NCBI RefSeq assembly: GCF_022346615.1
Contig: NZ_JAKRNS010000006.1
Coordinates: forward strand, 62,001 to 126,000
From: Staphylococcus sp. ACRSN
GTDB taxonomy: Bacteria > Bacillota > Bacilli > Staphylococcales > Staphylococcaceae
DNA: 64,000 bases
Direction of reading: 5' to 3'
The notes under the pieces were generated by a model, which was not told where the DNA came from, made no database searches, and was given only the letters and a program-made list of their open reading frames with translations. Made by a program: the position numbers and the translations under genes. This document shows positions 19,841 through 28,997 of the stretch, piece after piece; positions within the stretch are counted from its first letter, which is position 1, and each line of letters begins with the position of its first letter.

Positions 19841-20776
19841 CTACACATAACTTGTAATTAGTGTTAATTCTCCTGTAATTATTATATCTATATCTTCTGC
19901 TGTAAGGATAAAGTGATTACCTTTAGTCAAATCATACTGCGCACCATTCACATTGATCGTCCCCTTACCTTCAATGACAGAAAACAATACATAACTTTGC
20001 GGTTTTTCATATGTCAATTCACCTAATATTTGCCAACGTGATACTGTGAAAAATGAATTCGATACAAATTCTGTATAAGTTTGACCTTGTATCGTCGAGT
20101 CTTTAGGTACCGTATTAGGCGAAGCATTATTTAAGTCGATTACTGCTTTACTTTGTTCAAGGTGCAATGCTCTTTGATTACCTTCTTTATCTGTTCGATT
20201 ATAATCATAAATACGATATGTCGTATCAGAAGATTGTTGTGTCTCCAAAATTTGTATACCCTCACCTATAGCATGCACTGTTCCCGCAGGTACATAATAA
20301 AACTCTCCAAGTTTAACTTTGACCCGTTTAAATAAACTTTCAAACGCTCCTTCATCAATTAAGCGGTTTAATTCTTCATTATCATTAGTATTTACACCAT
20401 ATATAATTTCTGCATTTTCTTTAGCATCTAATATATACCAACATTCAGTCTTACCATACTCACCTTCATGTGCTAATGCATAATCATCATTTGGATGCAC
20501 TTGTACAGATAACTTATCATTCGCGTCTAATATTTTAGTAAGCAATGGAAATTTGTTCTCTTTAGGATTACCAAATAAGGCACTATCTTCTTTCCATACT
20601 TGGTCTAAAGTTTTTCCTTTATGCGGACCATTTTTGATTGTATTTGGACCATTTGGATGTGCTGAAATTCCCCAACATTCTCCAGTATGATCACTAGGAA
20701 TTGTGTAATCAAATGATTTCAATCCACTGCCTCCCCAAATGCGTTCTTTAAATTCTGGCTCTAAAAATAATACCAT
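19841..20776 (-). CDS. manA: Mannose-6-phosphate isomerase, class I
   Basis: This 311-residue cupin enzyme interconverts mannose-6-phosphate and fructose-6-phosphate. It begins LFLEPEFKERIWGGSGLKSF, has the zinc-binding QVHPNDDYA and GKTECWYIL segments, and PAGTVHAIGEGIQILETQQSSD around residue 180. GGAGG lies upstream of the ATG. Just upstream are the last codons of a PTS protein that is otherwise gone, so the gene once sat behind a sugar permease. Confidence 0.92.
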   Translation of the reverse strand: MVLFLEPEFKERIWGGSGLKSFDYTIPSDHTGECWGISAHPNGPNTIKNGPHKGKTLDQVWKEDSALFGNPKENKFPLLTKILDANDKLSVQVHPNDDYALAHEGEYGKTECWYILDAKENAEIIYGVNTNDNEELNRLIDEGAFESLFKRVKVKLGEFYYVPAGTVHAIGEGIQILETQQSSDTTYRIYDYNRTDKEGNQRALHLEQSKAVIDLNNASPNTVPKDSTIQGQTYTEFVSNSFFTVSRWQILGELTYEKPQSYVLFSVIEGKGTINVNGAQYDLTKGNHFILTAEDIDIIITGELTLITSYV

Positions 20777-20791
20777 TTGTTTATACCTCCG

Positions 20792-20908
20792 CTATATTTC
20801 TTTTAATATTTTAAAAATGTCATCTTTATTCTGTGCATCAATTAACTGCATTCTCGTGTCATCATTCATCAATTTACGGCCTAACCATTGAAAATGTAAT
20901 TTTAGGAA
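20792..20908 (-). pseudogene. Remnant of a PTS fructose/mannose permease: C-terminal end of its EIIA domain only
   Basis: On the minus strand, immediately before manA, an open stretch of 38 codons ends in TAG at 20792. It reads GRKLMNDDTRMQLIDAQNK and then DDIFKILKEI, the C-terminal end of a fructose-type EIIA domain (compare the usual KLM-D...L-NA-s-e-dI--ILKE ending). A stop codon precedes it at 20909-20911, and no start or ribosome binding site is present. The S. aureus genome has a FruA-type EIIABC gene directly before pmi/manA. The rest of this gene appears deleted; the sequence upstream is AT-rich and non-coding. Confidence 0.7.
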
Positions 20909-21158
20909 TTAGTGTTCATTTTCAATCAAATCAATATATACCATGCTTTTATTAATATATACTTCAATACCTACAATATATGTTCTTATCACTTATATTG
21001 TAGGTCTAATTTATTTTAGTAGCAAGTTTCAATAAAATAATTTTTTATAAAATAAAAAGAAACCGAGATATAAAATTCTTATCAATTGAAAAAAGACAAT
21101 TACTATTAAAATATTATAGAAATTACATTTTCATTATTAATTTAGTTTATGAATACAA

Positions 21159-21245
21159 CGTATTTTAGCGAGACGCTTGAGGGAACAGGACAAGCTGAAT
21201 ACTACAGGCTGAAGCTGTCCCCTAAGCAAGCGAGCTAACAATACG
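21159..21245. repeat. Imperfect palindromic intergenic element
   Basis: Both ends read inward alike: CGTATTTTAGC at the left and CGTATTGTTAGC as the reverse complement of the right. Internal arms also match loosely (GCTTGAGGGAACAG versus GCTTGCTTAGGGGACAG). It is clearly more GC-rich than its surroundings. A degenerate copy of its right end is found at 13601. Confidence 0.5.
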
Positions 21246-21272
21246 AAATATTGATAATAAAGAAGCACTCAG

Positions 21273-21305
21273 ATAAATTTGATTAATTCATCTGAGTGCT
21301 ATTTT
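21273..21305. terminator. Terminator after metQ
   Basis: AGCACTCAGAT pairs perfectly with ATCTGAGTGCT, with a T-run on the plus side and T-rich sequence on the minus side. Confidence 0.7.
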
Positions 21306-21356
21306 TCTGGAATTTATGTCCCATACTTTTTCTATGAAATTTATATTTAGATAATA

Positions 21357-22181
21357 TTATTTTTTACTTTCATATGGTATAACATCTTGACCATATTCTT
21401 TTTTAATAAATGACTTCATATCATCCGATTGTAATACTTTTAACAATGTTTGGTATTTTTTATCATCTTTATGCCCTTTTTGAACAGCAATTATATTAGC
21501 AAATGGAGATGATTTCCCTTCAACTGCAATTGCATCTTTGTGCGGAGTTAATCCATTATCAATGGCATAATTAGAATTCATAATAACTGCTGCGCCTTCT
21601 TTACTTTTATATGTTTTAGGTAAAAATTCTGCACCTTGCTTATTATTAAATTTAAGTTGTTTTTTATTTTCGACTATATCTTCAAATTTAGCATCTTCAA
21701 TTTTGACACCTTTTTTAATTTTAACTAAACCTTTATCAACAAAGAATGATAAAAATCTTCCCTCTTCAGCAGGATTGTTTGATACATAAATAGTTGATCC
21801 TTTTGGTATATCTTTAATATCTTTATATTTTTGACTATATACTCCCATTGGCGTTGTAAATACTTTACCAACCTCTTCAATATTATAGTTATGGTCTTTT
21901 CTTTCCGCTTTAAGGTACGGTACATGTTGGAAGAAATTCGCATCCACATCACCTTTATCTAATAATTTATTTGGAACTTTATAATCATTAACTGTCTTTA
22001 TTTTTAAATTGTAACCTTTTTTCTCCATTGCTTCCTTAGCGTGTTCCAATACTTCACCATGAGGTGCTGGCGATGCTGCTATCGTTATTGTTTTATTGGC
22101 CTCATTTCCACTAGATTTTCCACAAGCAGTTAAGACACTAATTAAACCTATGAGTAAAAGCGTATATGTAATTTTCTTCAT
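21357..22181 (-). CDS. metQ: Methionine ABC transporter substrate-binding lipoprotein, orphan
   Basis: This 274-residue NlpA-family lipoprotein has the lipobox LTAC with cysteine at residue 20, then TITIAASPAPHGEVLEHAKE, the canonical start of MetQ. GVYSQKYKDIKDIPKGSTIYVSNN and NPAEEGR are conserved ligand-binding segments. It binds methionine for the MetNI importer. No metN or metI gene is adjacent, so it must work with components elsewhere or serve another role. A SAM-I riboswitch and intrinsic terminator in its leader show control by S-adenosylmethionine, which supports methionine as ligand. Confidence 0.88.
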   Translation of the reverse strand: MKKITYTLLLIGLISVLTACGKSSGNEANKTITIAASPAPHGEVLEHAKEAMEKKGYNLKIKTVNDYKVPNKLLDKGDVDANFFQHVPYLKAERKDHNYNIEEVGKVFTTPMGVYSQKYKDIKDIPKGSTIYVSNNPAEEGRFLSFFVDKGLVKIKKGVKIEDAKFEDIVENKKQLKFNNKQGAEFLPKTYKSKEGAAVIMNSNYAIDNGLTPHKDAIAVEGKSSPFANIIAVQKGHKDDKKYQTLLKVLQSDDMKSFIKKEYGQDVIPYESKK

Positions 22182-22204
22182 GCTATTCTCCTTTTCTACA
22201 TATA

Positions 22205-22247
22205 TAAAAAATACCTTCTCTTTAATTTTTTAAAAGAGAAGGTATAA
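22205..22247 (-). terminator. Regulatory terminator of the SAM riboswitch
   Basis: ATACCTTCTCTTT pairs with AAAGAGAAGGTAT, followed by TTTTTT, between the aptamer and metQ. SAM binding should favour this hairpin. Confidence 0.85.
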
Positions 22248-22251
22248 TACT

Positions 22252-22360
22252 TCTCTCATCTTCGAAAGCTTTACACTTTCTGTGAATTAGCACCATTTCG
22301 ATTAACGACGGTTGCTGGGTTTCATCGGGCACATCCCTCCACCACTCTAGATAAGAGTTT
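22252..22360 (-). ncRNA. SAM-I riboswitch (S-box)
   Basis: On the minus strand the full consensus is visible: CTCTTATCTAGAGTGGTGG, GGGA, the GCCC segment, GATGAAACCCAGCAACC, then ATGGTGCTAATTC and the closing GATGAGAG. P1 forms between the CTCTTATC and GATGAGAG ends. When SAM is low, P1 is replaced by an antiterminator and metQ is transcribed. Confidence 0.95.
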
Positions 22361-22504
22361 TAAATATGTAATTTAATTTATTTAATCCTAGCATTCTACT
22401 CATATTTAGTCAATATAATTTTTAGAATTTTCTGTACAATTAGTAATAAACTGCTTTATAACAATACTTTGTTCCATGTGAAACACCTAAACCATACTTG
22501 ATTA

Positions 22505-23269
22505 TTAAAAATGATTCATAATAACCATTGCGCAATAAGCAACCAAATTATTCAATGCATGTAATCCAATCGCTACAGATAATTTTTTCCCTGTCTTTAA
22601 ATAAACAAATGCAATACCTATAGCAATCAATAGATACATTACAATTTCTAATGGTGATTTAGCTTCAGTAACATGTAATGAGGCAAATATGATTACTGAT
22701 ATTATAGACATTATAATAAAATTAAATTTTTTCCCTAATTCACCTATAAGTAAGTGTCGAAATAAAAATTCTTCGGTTACTGGTGCAATAATCACTACTG
22801 AAAAGAATGCTAAAATCGTAGAAAATGGTGTCACAAACATTTGTTCAATCAATTTATCATTTTCTGTTTCTTCAAATTTCCATGCTTCTGGCGCAAATAT
22901 ATTAACTAATTCTGGATAAATTACCTTTAATATAAATAATACAATAAACGTTACGATTATTAATTTCCAATAGTGTTTTATATTTTTTATCCCATTCATT
23001 AATTGTTGTTTAAATGAATGTCTATAGAACAATATCCAAATACCAAACAACACAATAAAAACCATAAGCTCAATAATTTGTTGTACGCTATCAAATATTT
23101 GTCCTTCAAAAAATGATGTTCGCCAACCTATAACAATGCTTATTATTAGAGCCAAAACCATATATATTATAGAAAATAGAATTGAACTGATAAAATAAAT
23201 TACTGGTAAAGTAAAGTCTAACCATTTAACATCTTTCCATTTATATGTATATGTATTTTTAAATTTCAT
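22505..23269 (-). CDS. CPBP-family intramembrane glutamic protease (CAAX-like)
   Basis: This 254-residue membrane protein has about seven helices and the family motifs: PVTEEFLFRHLL with E166, E167 and R171, the second-motif histidine H199 (FASLHV), and the third motif GLHALNN with H237 and N241. These residues form the glutamate-based active site of Rce1/CPBP proteases. In Gram-positive bacteria such proteins act in peptide-pheromone maturation, bacteriocin immunity or wall regulation; nothing adjacent decides which. Single gene with its own ribosome binding site. Confidence 0.78.
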   Translation of the reverse strand: MKFKNTYTYKWKDVKWLDFTLPVIYFISSILFSIIYMVLALIISIVIGWRTSFFEGQIFDSVQQIIELMVFIVLFGIWILFYRHSFKQQLMNGIKNIKHYWKLIIVTFIVLFILKVIYPELVNIFAPEAWKFEETENDKLIEQMFVTPFSTILAFFSVVIIAPVTEEFLFRHLLIGELGKKFNFIIMSIISVIIFASLHVTEAKSPLEIVMYLLIAIGIAFVYLKTGKKLSVAIGLHALNNLVAYCAMVIMNHF

Positions 23270-23462
23270 ATTTTTTCTCCTTTCACACTTAAAAATAACA
23301 CAAAAATTATATTGTATACATAGTTTTTTTATACCAATAGCTATTTTTCAAATACTATATAATTACTAATTATTACCATGAGCATTTTATATGCATAGAT
23401 GTATCTTAATAGTGGTATAGAAGTATTAAATCTAATAATACATATTTATGGGGAGTTGTTTG

Positions 23463-24383
23463 ATGATGCGAATTCTAGTTTTAGGTGCAGGTGGAATCGG
23501 AGGATACTTTGGTGGTCGTCTCGTTGAAAATGGAAAGCACGTCACTTTTTTAGTTCGCCCTAAACGAAAGTCATATCTTGAAAGAAATGGTTTAACAATC
23601 CATAGTGAAAATGGTGATTTTACTTTTAACCCTAATCTTATTACTAAGCATGATCATGTAGAACCATTTGACGTTGTATTGCTTTCTTCAAAGTCATACC
23701 ATCTTGAACATGCTATAGATGATTTAAAACCTTTTATCCATCATAATTCAACAATTATACCTTTGTTAAATGGAATCGCGCACATACCAAAATTACAATC
23801 TGCATTTAATGCAAAACGTATCATGGGAGGTTATTGTGTAATTGAAACAACATTGAACACTTCTGGTGAAATAGTGCATACGAGTAATTTTGATAAGCTT
23901 TATTTTGGTGAATTAAATGGAGAAGACAGCGAACGTGCAAAGCTTATACAAGATGTTTTCTCTAATACAAAGGCGTCATTCATAATGAGTACAGACATAA
24001 CTCAAGGCATGTGGCATAAATATTTAATGATTACAGTACTTTCTGGAATCACAACGTTAATGCACGCGCCCATAGGACCAATTAGAGATAGTTTAGGTGG
24101 CACTGCATTTATTGAAACGTTATATAATGAAGTAGCTGCAATCATGCGTGCTGAAGATGCACCTATAGATAAGGACATTGTTTCAAAATATATGAAATCA
24201 CTTAATCAATTATCCTATCACTTTAAGACTTCTATGCAACGTGATATGGAAAAAGGTTTCAATATAGAAGCTGATCACTTACAAGGCTATTTACTTACAC
24301 TAGCTAAACAACATAATATTGATGCACCAATTTTAACTACAATTTATCAAAATCAAAAGGTATACAAAGAAATGTTAATGTGA
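23463..24383 (+). CDS. 2-dehydropantoate 2-reductase family protein
   Basis: Starts at ATG 23463 behind GGGGAG, giving 306 residues; the upstream ATG at 23448 overlaps the ribosome binding site. The N-terminal Rossmann fold reads RILVLGAGGIGGYFGGRL, and the C-terminal ketopantoate reductase helical domain has KYLMITVLSGITTL with the catalytic-type lysine. PanE enzymes reduce ketopantoate with NADPH in pantothenate synthesis. No panB/panC is adjacent and Firmicutes carry several paralogues, so a different 2-oxo acid substrate is possible. Confidence 0.75.
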   Translation: MMRILVLGAGGIGGYFGGRLVENGKHVTFLVRPKRKSYLERNGLTIHSENGDFTFNPNLITKHDHVEPFDVVLLSSKSYHLEHAIDDLKPFIHHNSTIIPLLNGIAHIPKLQSAFNAKRIMGGYCVIETTLNTSGEIVHTSNFDKLYFGELNGEDSERAKLIQDVFSNTKASFIMSTDITQGMWHKYLMITVLSGITTLMHAPIGPIRDSLGGTAFIETLYNEVAAIMRAEDAPIDKDIVSKYMKSLNQLSYHFKTSMQRDMEKGFNIEADHLQGYLLTLAKQHNIDAPILTTIYQNQKVYKEMLM

Positions 24384-24490
24384 CTTTTGACGTGTAATCG
24401 CAATAACTAACATGTTGCTAATAAGAATTATCTTAAATTTCCCGTCAAAAGATGAACAATATAGCGGCGTAATGTACCATAAAAATAATA

Positions 24491-24542
24491 AAGAGAGTGA
24501 GACAGAAATCATTTAAAAATTGATTTCTGTCTCACTCTCTTA
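24491..24542. terminator. Bidirectional terminator between the PanE-like gene and gtaB
   Basis: AAGAGAGTGAGACAGAAATCA pairs perfectly with its complement; the stem exceeds 18 bp around an AT loop. The GTGAGACAGAAAT core is a common staphylococcal terminator sequence. Confidence 0.88.
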
Positions 24543-24598
24543 TTTTAAAAATTGATGTTCTAAATCATTTAAATGATCTGATCAAGTACTTAATGATT

Positions 24599-25462
24599 TT
24601 ATAAATTTAATGATTTTATATAGTCAATTACATCTTGTGACATTTCATCATTATTTAATGCAAATTGTATCGTTGTTTTAACAAAACCTAATTTCTCACC
24701 AACATCGTAACGTTCACCTTTAAAGTCATATGCATATACTTTGTCTTTATTATTTAAGCGTTCAATTGCATCTGTCAGTTGGATTTCTCCACCAGCACCG
24801 ATTTCTTGTTTCTCTAAATAGTCAAATATTTGTGGTGTTAGTACATAACGCCCCATAATTGCTAAGTTTGATGGTGCAGTACCTGCTTTTGGTTTTTCTA
24901 CAAATTTATTAACACTAAATAAACCTTCATTAGACGATTCAGGATCAACAATGCCATATCTATGTGTTTCATTTTCTTCAACTTGTTGTACACCGATTAT
25001 TGATTTTCCTGTTTCTTCATATTGGTTCATTAATTGTTTTATTGCAGGCGTTTCAGATTGGACAATATCATCACCAAGTAAAACTGCAAATGGTTCGTTA
25101 CCAATAAATTGTTTAGCAGACCAAATGGCATGTCCAAGTCCTTTTTGTTCTTTTTGTCTTACATAAAACATATTAGCTAAATTACTAGAATGTTGTACTT
25201 CATCTAGTAATTTTTGTTTACCTTTTTCCTCTAAAATCATTTCTAATTCTTTTTGATTGTCAAAGTGGTCTTCAATTGCTCTTTTATGTTTTCCTGTAAC
25301 AATTATAATGTCTTCAATTCCTGCTTCAACAGCTTCCTCAACTATGTATTGAATTGTTGGTTTATCTAAAATAGGTAACATTTCTTTAGGCATTGCTTTG
25401 GTAGCAGGTAAAAATCTTGTTCCTAATCCAGCTGCTGGTATAATTGCTTTTTTGATTTTCAT
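24599..25462 (-). CDS. gtaB: UTP-glucose-1-phosphate uridylyltransferase
   Basis: ATG 25462 (GAGGAGAGAG upstream) gives 287 residues. The nucleotide-binding motif [21 protein letters not shown] is at residues 10-30 and [15 protein letters not shown] near 190. The enzyme makes UDP-glucose, the donor for glycolipid anchors of lipoteichoic acid and for teichoic acid glucosylation. The glycosyltransferase gene 108 bp upstream on the same strand is a plausible user of the product. Confidence 0.92.
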   Translation of the reverse strand: MKIKKAIIPAAGLGTRFLPATKAMPKEMLPILDKPTIQYIVEEAVEAGIEDIIIVTGKHKRAIEDHFDNQKELEMILEEKGKQKLLDEVQHSSNLANMFYVRQKEQKGLGHAIWSAKQFIGNEPFAVLLGDDIVQSETPAIKQLMNQYEETGKSIIGVQQVEENETHRYGIVDPESSNEGLFSVNKFVEKPKAGTAPSNLAIMGRYVLTPQIFDYLEKQEIGAGGEIQLTDAIERLNNKDKVYAYDFKGERYDVGEKLGFVKTTIQFALNNDEMSQDVIDYIKSLNL

Positions 25463-25570
25463 TTTTCTCTCTCCTCTATAAGTAACTACAAACAATTTTC
25501 ATCTTTTTATTTAAGTGTTTATTTCATATATTTATACGTCTCAATTGAAGTAAACTATGAAATACTATTA

Positions 25571-27109
25571 TTATTTCATTCTAACAAAAAACTTTTCTAA
25601 TTTAGACTTTTTATGCGCTAATGTTTTTAATAAATTCTTATAATTTTGAACAGCCGTTTTATATTTCAATCGTTCATTCGTCTCCACTTTAGTCAGTGGT
25701 TGTTCAACAATTTGTGCCATTTTTCTAGCAAAAGCATCAATATCATTAGGTTCAACTAAATATCCTGTTTTACCTTCTTCGATGATTTCTCTTGGACCAT
25801 ACTTAACGTCATAAGAAATAACTGGACAACCTGCATCAATACTTTCCATAATTGTTAATCCAAATCCTTCATAATTGCTTGTTAGTAATGAGGCTTTTGA
25901 ATTTTTAAATTCTAATAATGGATTATTTGTAAATTCATTGATTTCAATAAAGTCATTTAATTTATATAAATCTATTAAATCTTGGATCATTTGTAGTTGT
26001 CCTGCTTCGTCCTTACCAAACATAACCAATCGCGTCGTATAGCCAAGTTGTCTAAAACGATGATATGCCTTAATTAAATGATCTAATTGCTTTTGTTCCC
26101 CAAACCTTCCAATATAGATAAAACGATCTTGCACTTCGCTTTTATCATATTTAGGTGGTTGTCGCAGTGTGAAATGTGGAATAACTGCAAATTTATCATC
26201 AGCAATTGTATACATACTTTGAATATCATTTTTTTGATGGTTTGTTAATACTAAGAATTTCGTCACTTTTTCATTATGTGTTAATGCATACTTGTATGAA
26301 CCTTTAACCTCGCCATTATTCAAATGAGAATTATGAAATACCAATACATTTTTTGTATCGTTTTTTTGACTTAATAACGGTCTATCTAATAATCTTGCAT
26401 CATTAAATACGATATCTCCATCCGTTAAACGTTCTTCCAAATAATATTGGAATAATTGTTTTTCTGTAGAAAATGCTTTATACATCCTGCCATCTTTATA
26501 AAGTTGTATGAGTAATAACGTCGTTTTCCCATCATCAGCAAAGAATTTTTCACAGTATTTATGCCCATCTCTATCATAAAATTTTTCTGCGATTTTCCCA
26601 TATCGCTTAGTAGAAAAATATGTTTTCTTATGTAGTTGTCCAAATTCATTATAATGCCATCGCTCAACTCGCTTTTTAGAGTATGGTGTCATAAAATCCT
26701 CGAAATCTAATATATCACTCCCTGTTTTAAACTTGCGGTATAGTACATATGTATCACCATCATAATAGCGAACGATATCTTGATTATTCGTATTGATTTT
26801 TTCTTTTAATCCTTTAATTTTACGACTTGTTTTATAATATTTCGCTTTTTTTCTATGCTTAGCATTTGGCTCATATAATAAATTATTCCCAGCTAACCAA
26901 TCATAAACATTTTCTACTTTAATATTTGCACCCAATTTGCCAGATTCGATAAAACTTTCAATAACTTGGTGGTAATCTGCATTGTAATTCGTCGTTAAAA
27001 TGGTGTTCGATGCAGAAAGTTCTTTATTCATTAACTTCACACGACTTAATAACGACTTAGTTCTACCTCCATGTACTGGAGGTAGAGTCGATGTAATTGT
27101 ATACAACAC
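25571..27109 (-). CDS. Wall teichoic acid alpha-glycosyltransferase (TagE/TarM-like GT4)
   Basis: GTG 27109 with GGGAGAGAG upstream gives 512 residues. N-terminal TSTLPPVHGGRTKSLLSR is the first GT-B domain; the middle (about 120-230) is the beta-sheet insertion typical of TagE/TarM and of the Sdg adhesin glycosyltransferases. The C-terminal GT4 domain has FIYIGRFGEQKQLDHLI and the EGFGLTIMES motif for the donor phosphate. TagE glucosylates poly(glycerol phosphate) with UDP-glucose; TarM adds GlcNAc to poly(ribitol phosphate). Adjacent gtaB favours the glucosyl activity. Confidence 0.75.
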   Translation of the reverse strand: MLYTITSTLPPVHGGRTKSLLSRVKLMNKELSASNTILTTNYNADYHQVIESFIESGKLGANIKVENVYDWLAGNNLLYEPNAKHRKKAKYYKTSRKIKGLKEKINTNNQDIVRYYDGDTYVLYRKFKTGSDILDFEDFMTPYSKKRVERWHYNEFGQLHKKTYFSTKRYGKIAEKFYDRDGHKYCEKFFADDGKTTLLLIQLYKDGRMYKAFSTEKQLFQYYLEERLTDGDIVFNDARLLDRPLLSQKNDTKNVLVFHNSHLNNGEVKGSYKYALTHNEKVTKFLVLTNHQKNDIQSMYTIADDKFAVIPHFTLRQPPKYDKSEVQDRFIYIGRFGEQKQLDHLIKAYHRFRQLGYTTRLVMFGKDEAGQLQMIQDLIDLYKLNDFIEINEFTNNPLLEFKNSKASLLTSNYEGFGLTIMESIDAGCPVISYDVKYGPREIIEEGKTGYLVEPNDIDAFARKMAQIVEQPLTKVETNERLKYKTAVQNYKNLLKTLAHKKSKLEKFFVRMK

Positions 27110-27277
27110 TATCTCTCTCCCTTGTATCACTAAATTCAATAATATTTTTATTCTACCACGTTATGCATGTTATTTATATTTTTTTATTAATCACAACATT
27201 GTTTTTATTAAAATATCTGCACATTATATCAATTACCAAGTTTAATCACACAATACTTAAATAAAAAGACATAAAAA

Positions 27278-27304
27278 GAGCCTAAGATATATTCTTAGAC
27301 TCCT
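27278..27304 (-). terminator. Terminator of the ascorbate-type PTS operon
   Basis: GAGTCTAAGA pairs with TCTTAGGCTC (one mismatch) and is followed by TTTTT on the minus strand. Confidence 0.7.
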
Positions 27305-27338
27305 ATATATTTTAATTTATGAAAACATTACAAATGTT

Positions 27339-28688
27339 TTATTTATCACTTTGATTAACGCGTTTTTGGAATAATATTGCAATAAGCGCTACAAGTATAA
27401 TTAATACAACAATACCAATTAACCCTAAATATTTGGCAATATTACCAAAGATAATACCAACTACTAGAAAATCTGTATCAGAAAATGTAGTTGCTGCGCC
27501 ACCTAAATCTCCTAAAAATGGTAAGAATAACATTGGTAAAAAAGTAATCAGTAAACCGTTTAACGCTGCACCTGCAACAGCACCGCGAATACCACCGCGC
27601 GCATTACCAAATACACCTGCAGTGGCACCTAAGAAGAAATGTGCCACAACACCTGGCAAGATAACTACGCCCCCAAACAAGAATAATACAAACATACCTA
27701 ATACACCCACAATAAAGCTAACAAAGAAGCCAATTAATACGGCGTTTTGTGCATATGGGAAAACTATAGGACAATCTAATGCTGGTTTGGTATTTGGTAC
27801 TAACTTTTCAGAAATACCTTTAAATGCCGGTACTATTTCTGCAAGAATTAAACGTACACCTGTTAAAATGATAAACACTCCAGCCGCAAAGGTAACCCCT
27901 TGTATTAATGAAAAAACAATAAAGTTTTGTCCTTTACTAATTTCATTATGTACATAATCTGGTGTTGCAAATAATGAAGCTATAAAATAAAGTGCAATCA
28001 TTGTTAGTGATATACTAATCGTACTTTCCCTTAGAAAACTTAATCCTTTAGGAAAATTGATTTCTTCAGTAGATTTTGATTTCCCTTTAAATAACTTACC
28101 AACTTGTCCTGCTGCCCAATAGCTAACCGTACCAAAATGCCCTAAAGCAACTTGATCATTACCTGTAATCTTCCGCATCGTAGGCTGGGCCAACGCTGGT
28201 AAAATAGCCATAATTAATCCTAATATAACTGATCCTATAATAACCGTCATTGTTCCTGTTATATGGCCTACAGACAATAATATTGCTAAAAATGCAGCCA
28301 TATAAAAAGTATGGTGACCTGTTAAAAATATATACTTCAAGTTTGTTACACGTGCAATAATAATATTAACAATCATTCCAAACATCATAATTAATGCAGC
28401 AGTTGTGCCATATTTTTCCAATGCAATCGAAATAATTGCTTCGTTATTAGGTACTACACCTTGAACACCAAATGCATGCTGAAATATTTTTCCAAATGGT
28501 TCTAAAGATTGTGTGACAACATTGGCACCAGCACTTAAAACTAAAAATCCTAATATTGTCTTTATAGTTCCCGAAGTAACATCCGCCGCTGATTTCTTTT
28601 GTACTATCAAACCAATCAATGCAATTAAAGCAACTAGTATTGCTGGTTGACTTAATATATCAACAATAAAATCAAGTATCGGTTTCAT
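27339..28688 (-). CDS. ulaA: PTS ascorbate-type permease EIIC (SgaT/UlaA)
   Basis: ATG 28688 (GGGAGGTAGTTGG upstream) gives 449 residues. The protein is an all-helical membrane channel with FILTGVRLILAEIVPAFKGIS and DCPIVFPYAQNAVLIGF, signature segments of the SgaT/UlaA family, distinct from glucose or lactose EIIC. It moves ascorbate, or another sugar acid, across the membrane during phosphorylation. It follows EIIA and EIIB genes and the PRD regulator. No ulaDEF catabolic genes are in the window, which leaves the true substrate open. Confidence 0.82.
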   Translation of the reverse strand: MKPILDFIVDILSQPAILVALIALIGLIVQKKSAADVTSGTIKTILGFLVLSAGANVVTQSLEPFGKIFQHAFGVQGVVPNNEAIISIALEKYGTTAALIMMFGMIVNIIIARVTNLKYIFLTGHHTFYMAAFLAILLSVGHITGTMTVIIGSVILGLIMAILPALAQPTMRKITGNDQVALGHFGTVSYWAAGQVGKLFKGKSKSTEEINFPKGLSFLRESTISISLTMIALYFIASLFATPDYVHNEISKGQNFIVFSLIQGVTFAAGVFIILTGVRLILAEIVPAFKGISEKLVPNTKPALDCPIVFPYAQNAVLIGFFVSFIVGVLGMFVLFLFGGVVILPGVVAHFFLGATAGVFGNARGGIRGAVAGAALNGLLITFLPMLFLPFLGDLGGAATTFSDTDFLVVGIIFGNIAKYLGLIGIVVLIILVALIAILFQKRVNQSDK

Positions 28689-28707
28689 CCAACTACCTCC
28701 CAACTTG

Positions 28708-28992
28708 TTATAAAATATTCAACGTTTTTAATTTGTCATTTAATTTCTCCTGGAGTTCCTCTTTATCCAGAATATTATCTAATACGATTACATCACCTAA
28801 ACTTTTAGTATTTTCTTCTAAATCTCTTCCACATATAAACAAATCTGCCATGTCAGGACTTGCCGACATTACATCACTGTGTTCAACTTTAATATCTGAA
28901 GGCGCATTTAATTGCTTCAATGCCTCTTGGGCATTCATCTCAACCATAAAACTACTTCCTAAACCATGACCACATACTACTAAGATTTTCAT
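28708..28992 (-). CDS. ulaB: PTS ascorbate-type EIIB
   Basis: A 94-residue phosphocarrier when started at the ATG 28992, which has AGGAG nine to ten bases upstream; two earlier ATGs overlap the end of the EIIA gene. The phosphorylated cysteine is C7 in VVCGHGLGSS, the P-loop of the lactose/ascorbate EIIB fold. It passes phosphate from EIIA to substrate bound in UlaA. Confidence 0.82.
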   Translation of the reverse strand: MKILVVCGHGLGSSFMVEMNAQEALKQLNAPSDIKVEHSDVMSASPDMADLFICGRDLEENTKSLGDVIVLDNILDKEELQEKLNDKLKTLNIL

Positions 28993-28997
28993 ATTCA

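Larger units (their letters stand above)
20909..21356. other. Intergenic region with inverted repeats, no gene
   Basis: Contents in order: AT-rich sequence; an 11-bp inverted repeat CCTACAATATA/TATATTGTAGG at 20970-21004 that may be a leftover operator or terminator of the lost PTS unit; a palindromic element at 21159-21245; and the metQ terminator hairpin at 21273-21305. I see no coding sequence. Confidence 0.6.

Noticed and set aside
24491..24542. Long perfect hairpin as a possible mobile element end
   Set aside because: The sequence is a standard staphylococcal bidirectional terminator between convergent genes.
27433..27957. A 174-codon plus-strand frame opposite ulaA
   Set aside because: Its lysine, proline, asparagine and threonine-rich product mirrors the hydrophobic codons of the membrane protein on the other strand; no ribosome binding site.
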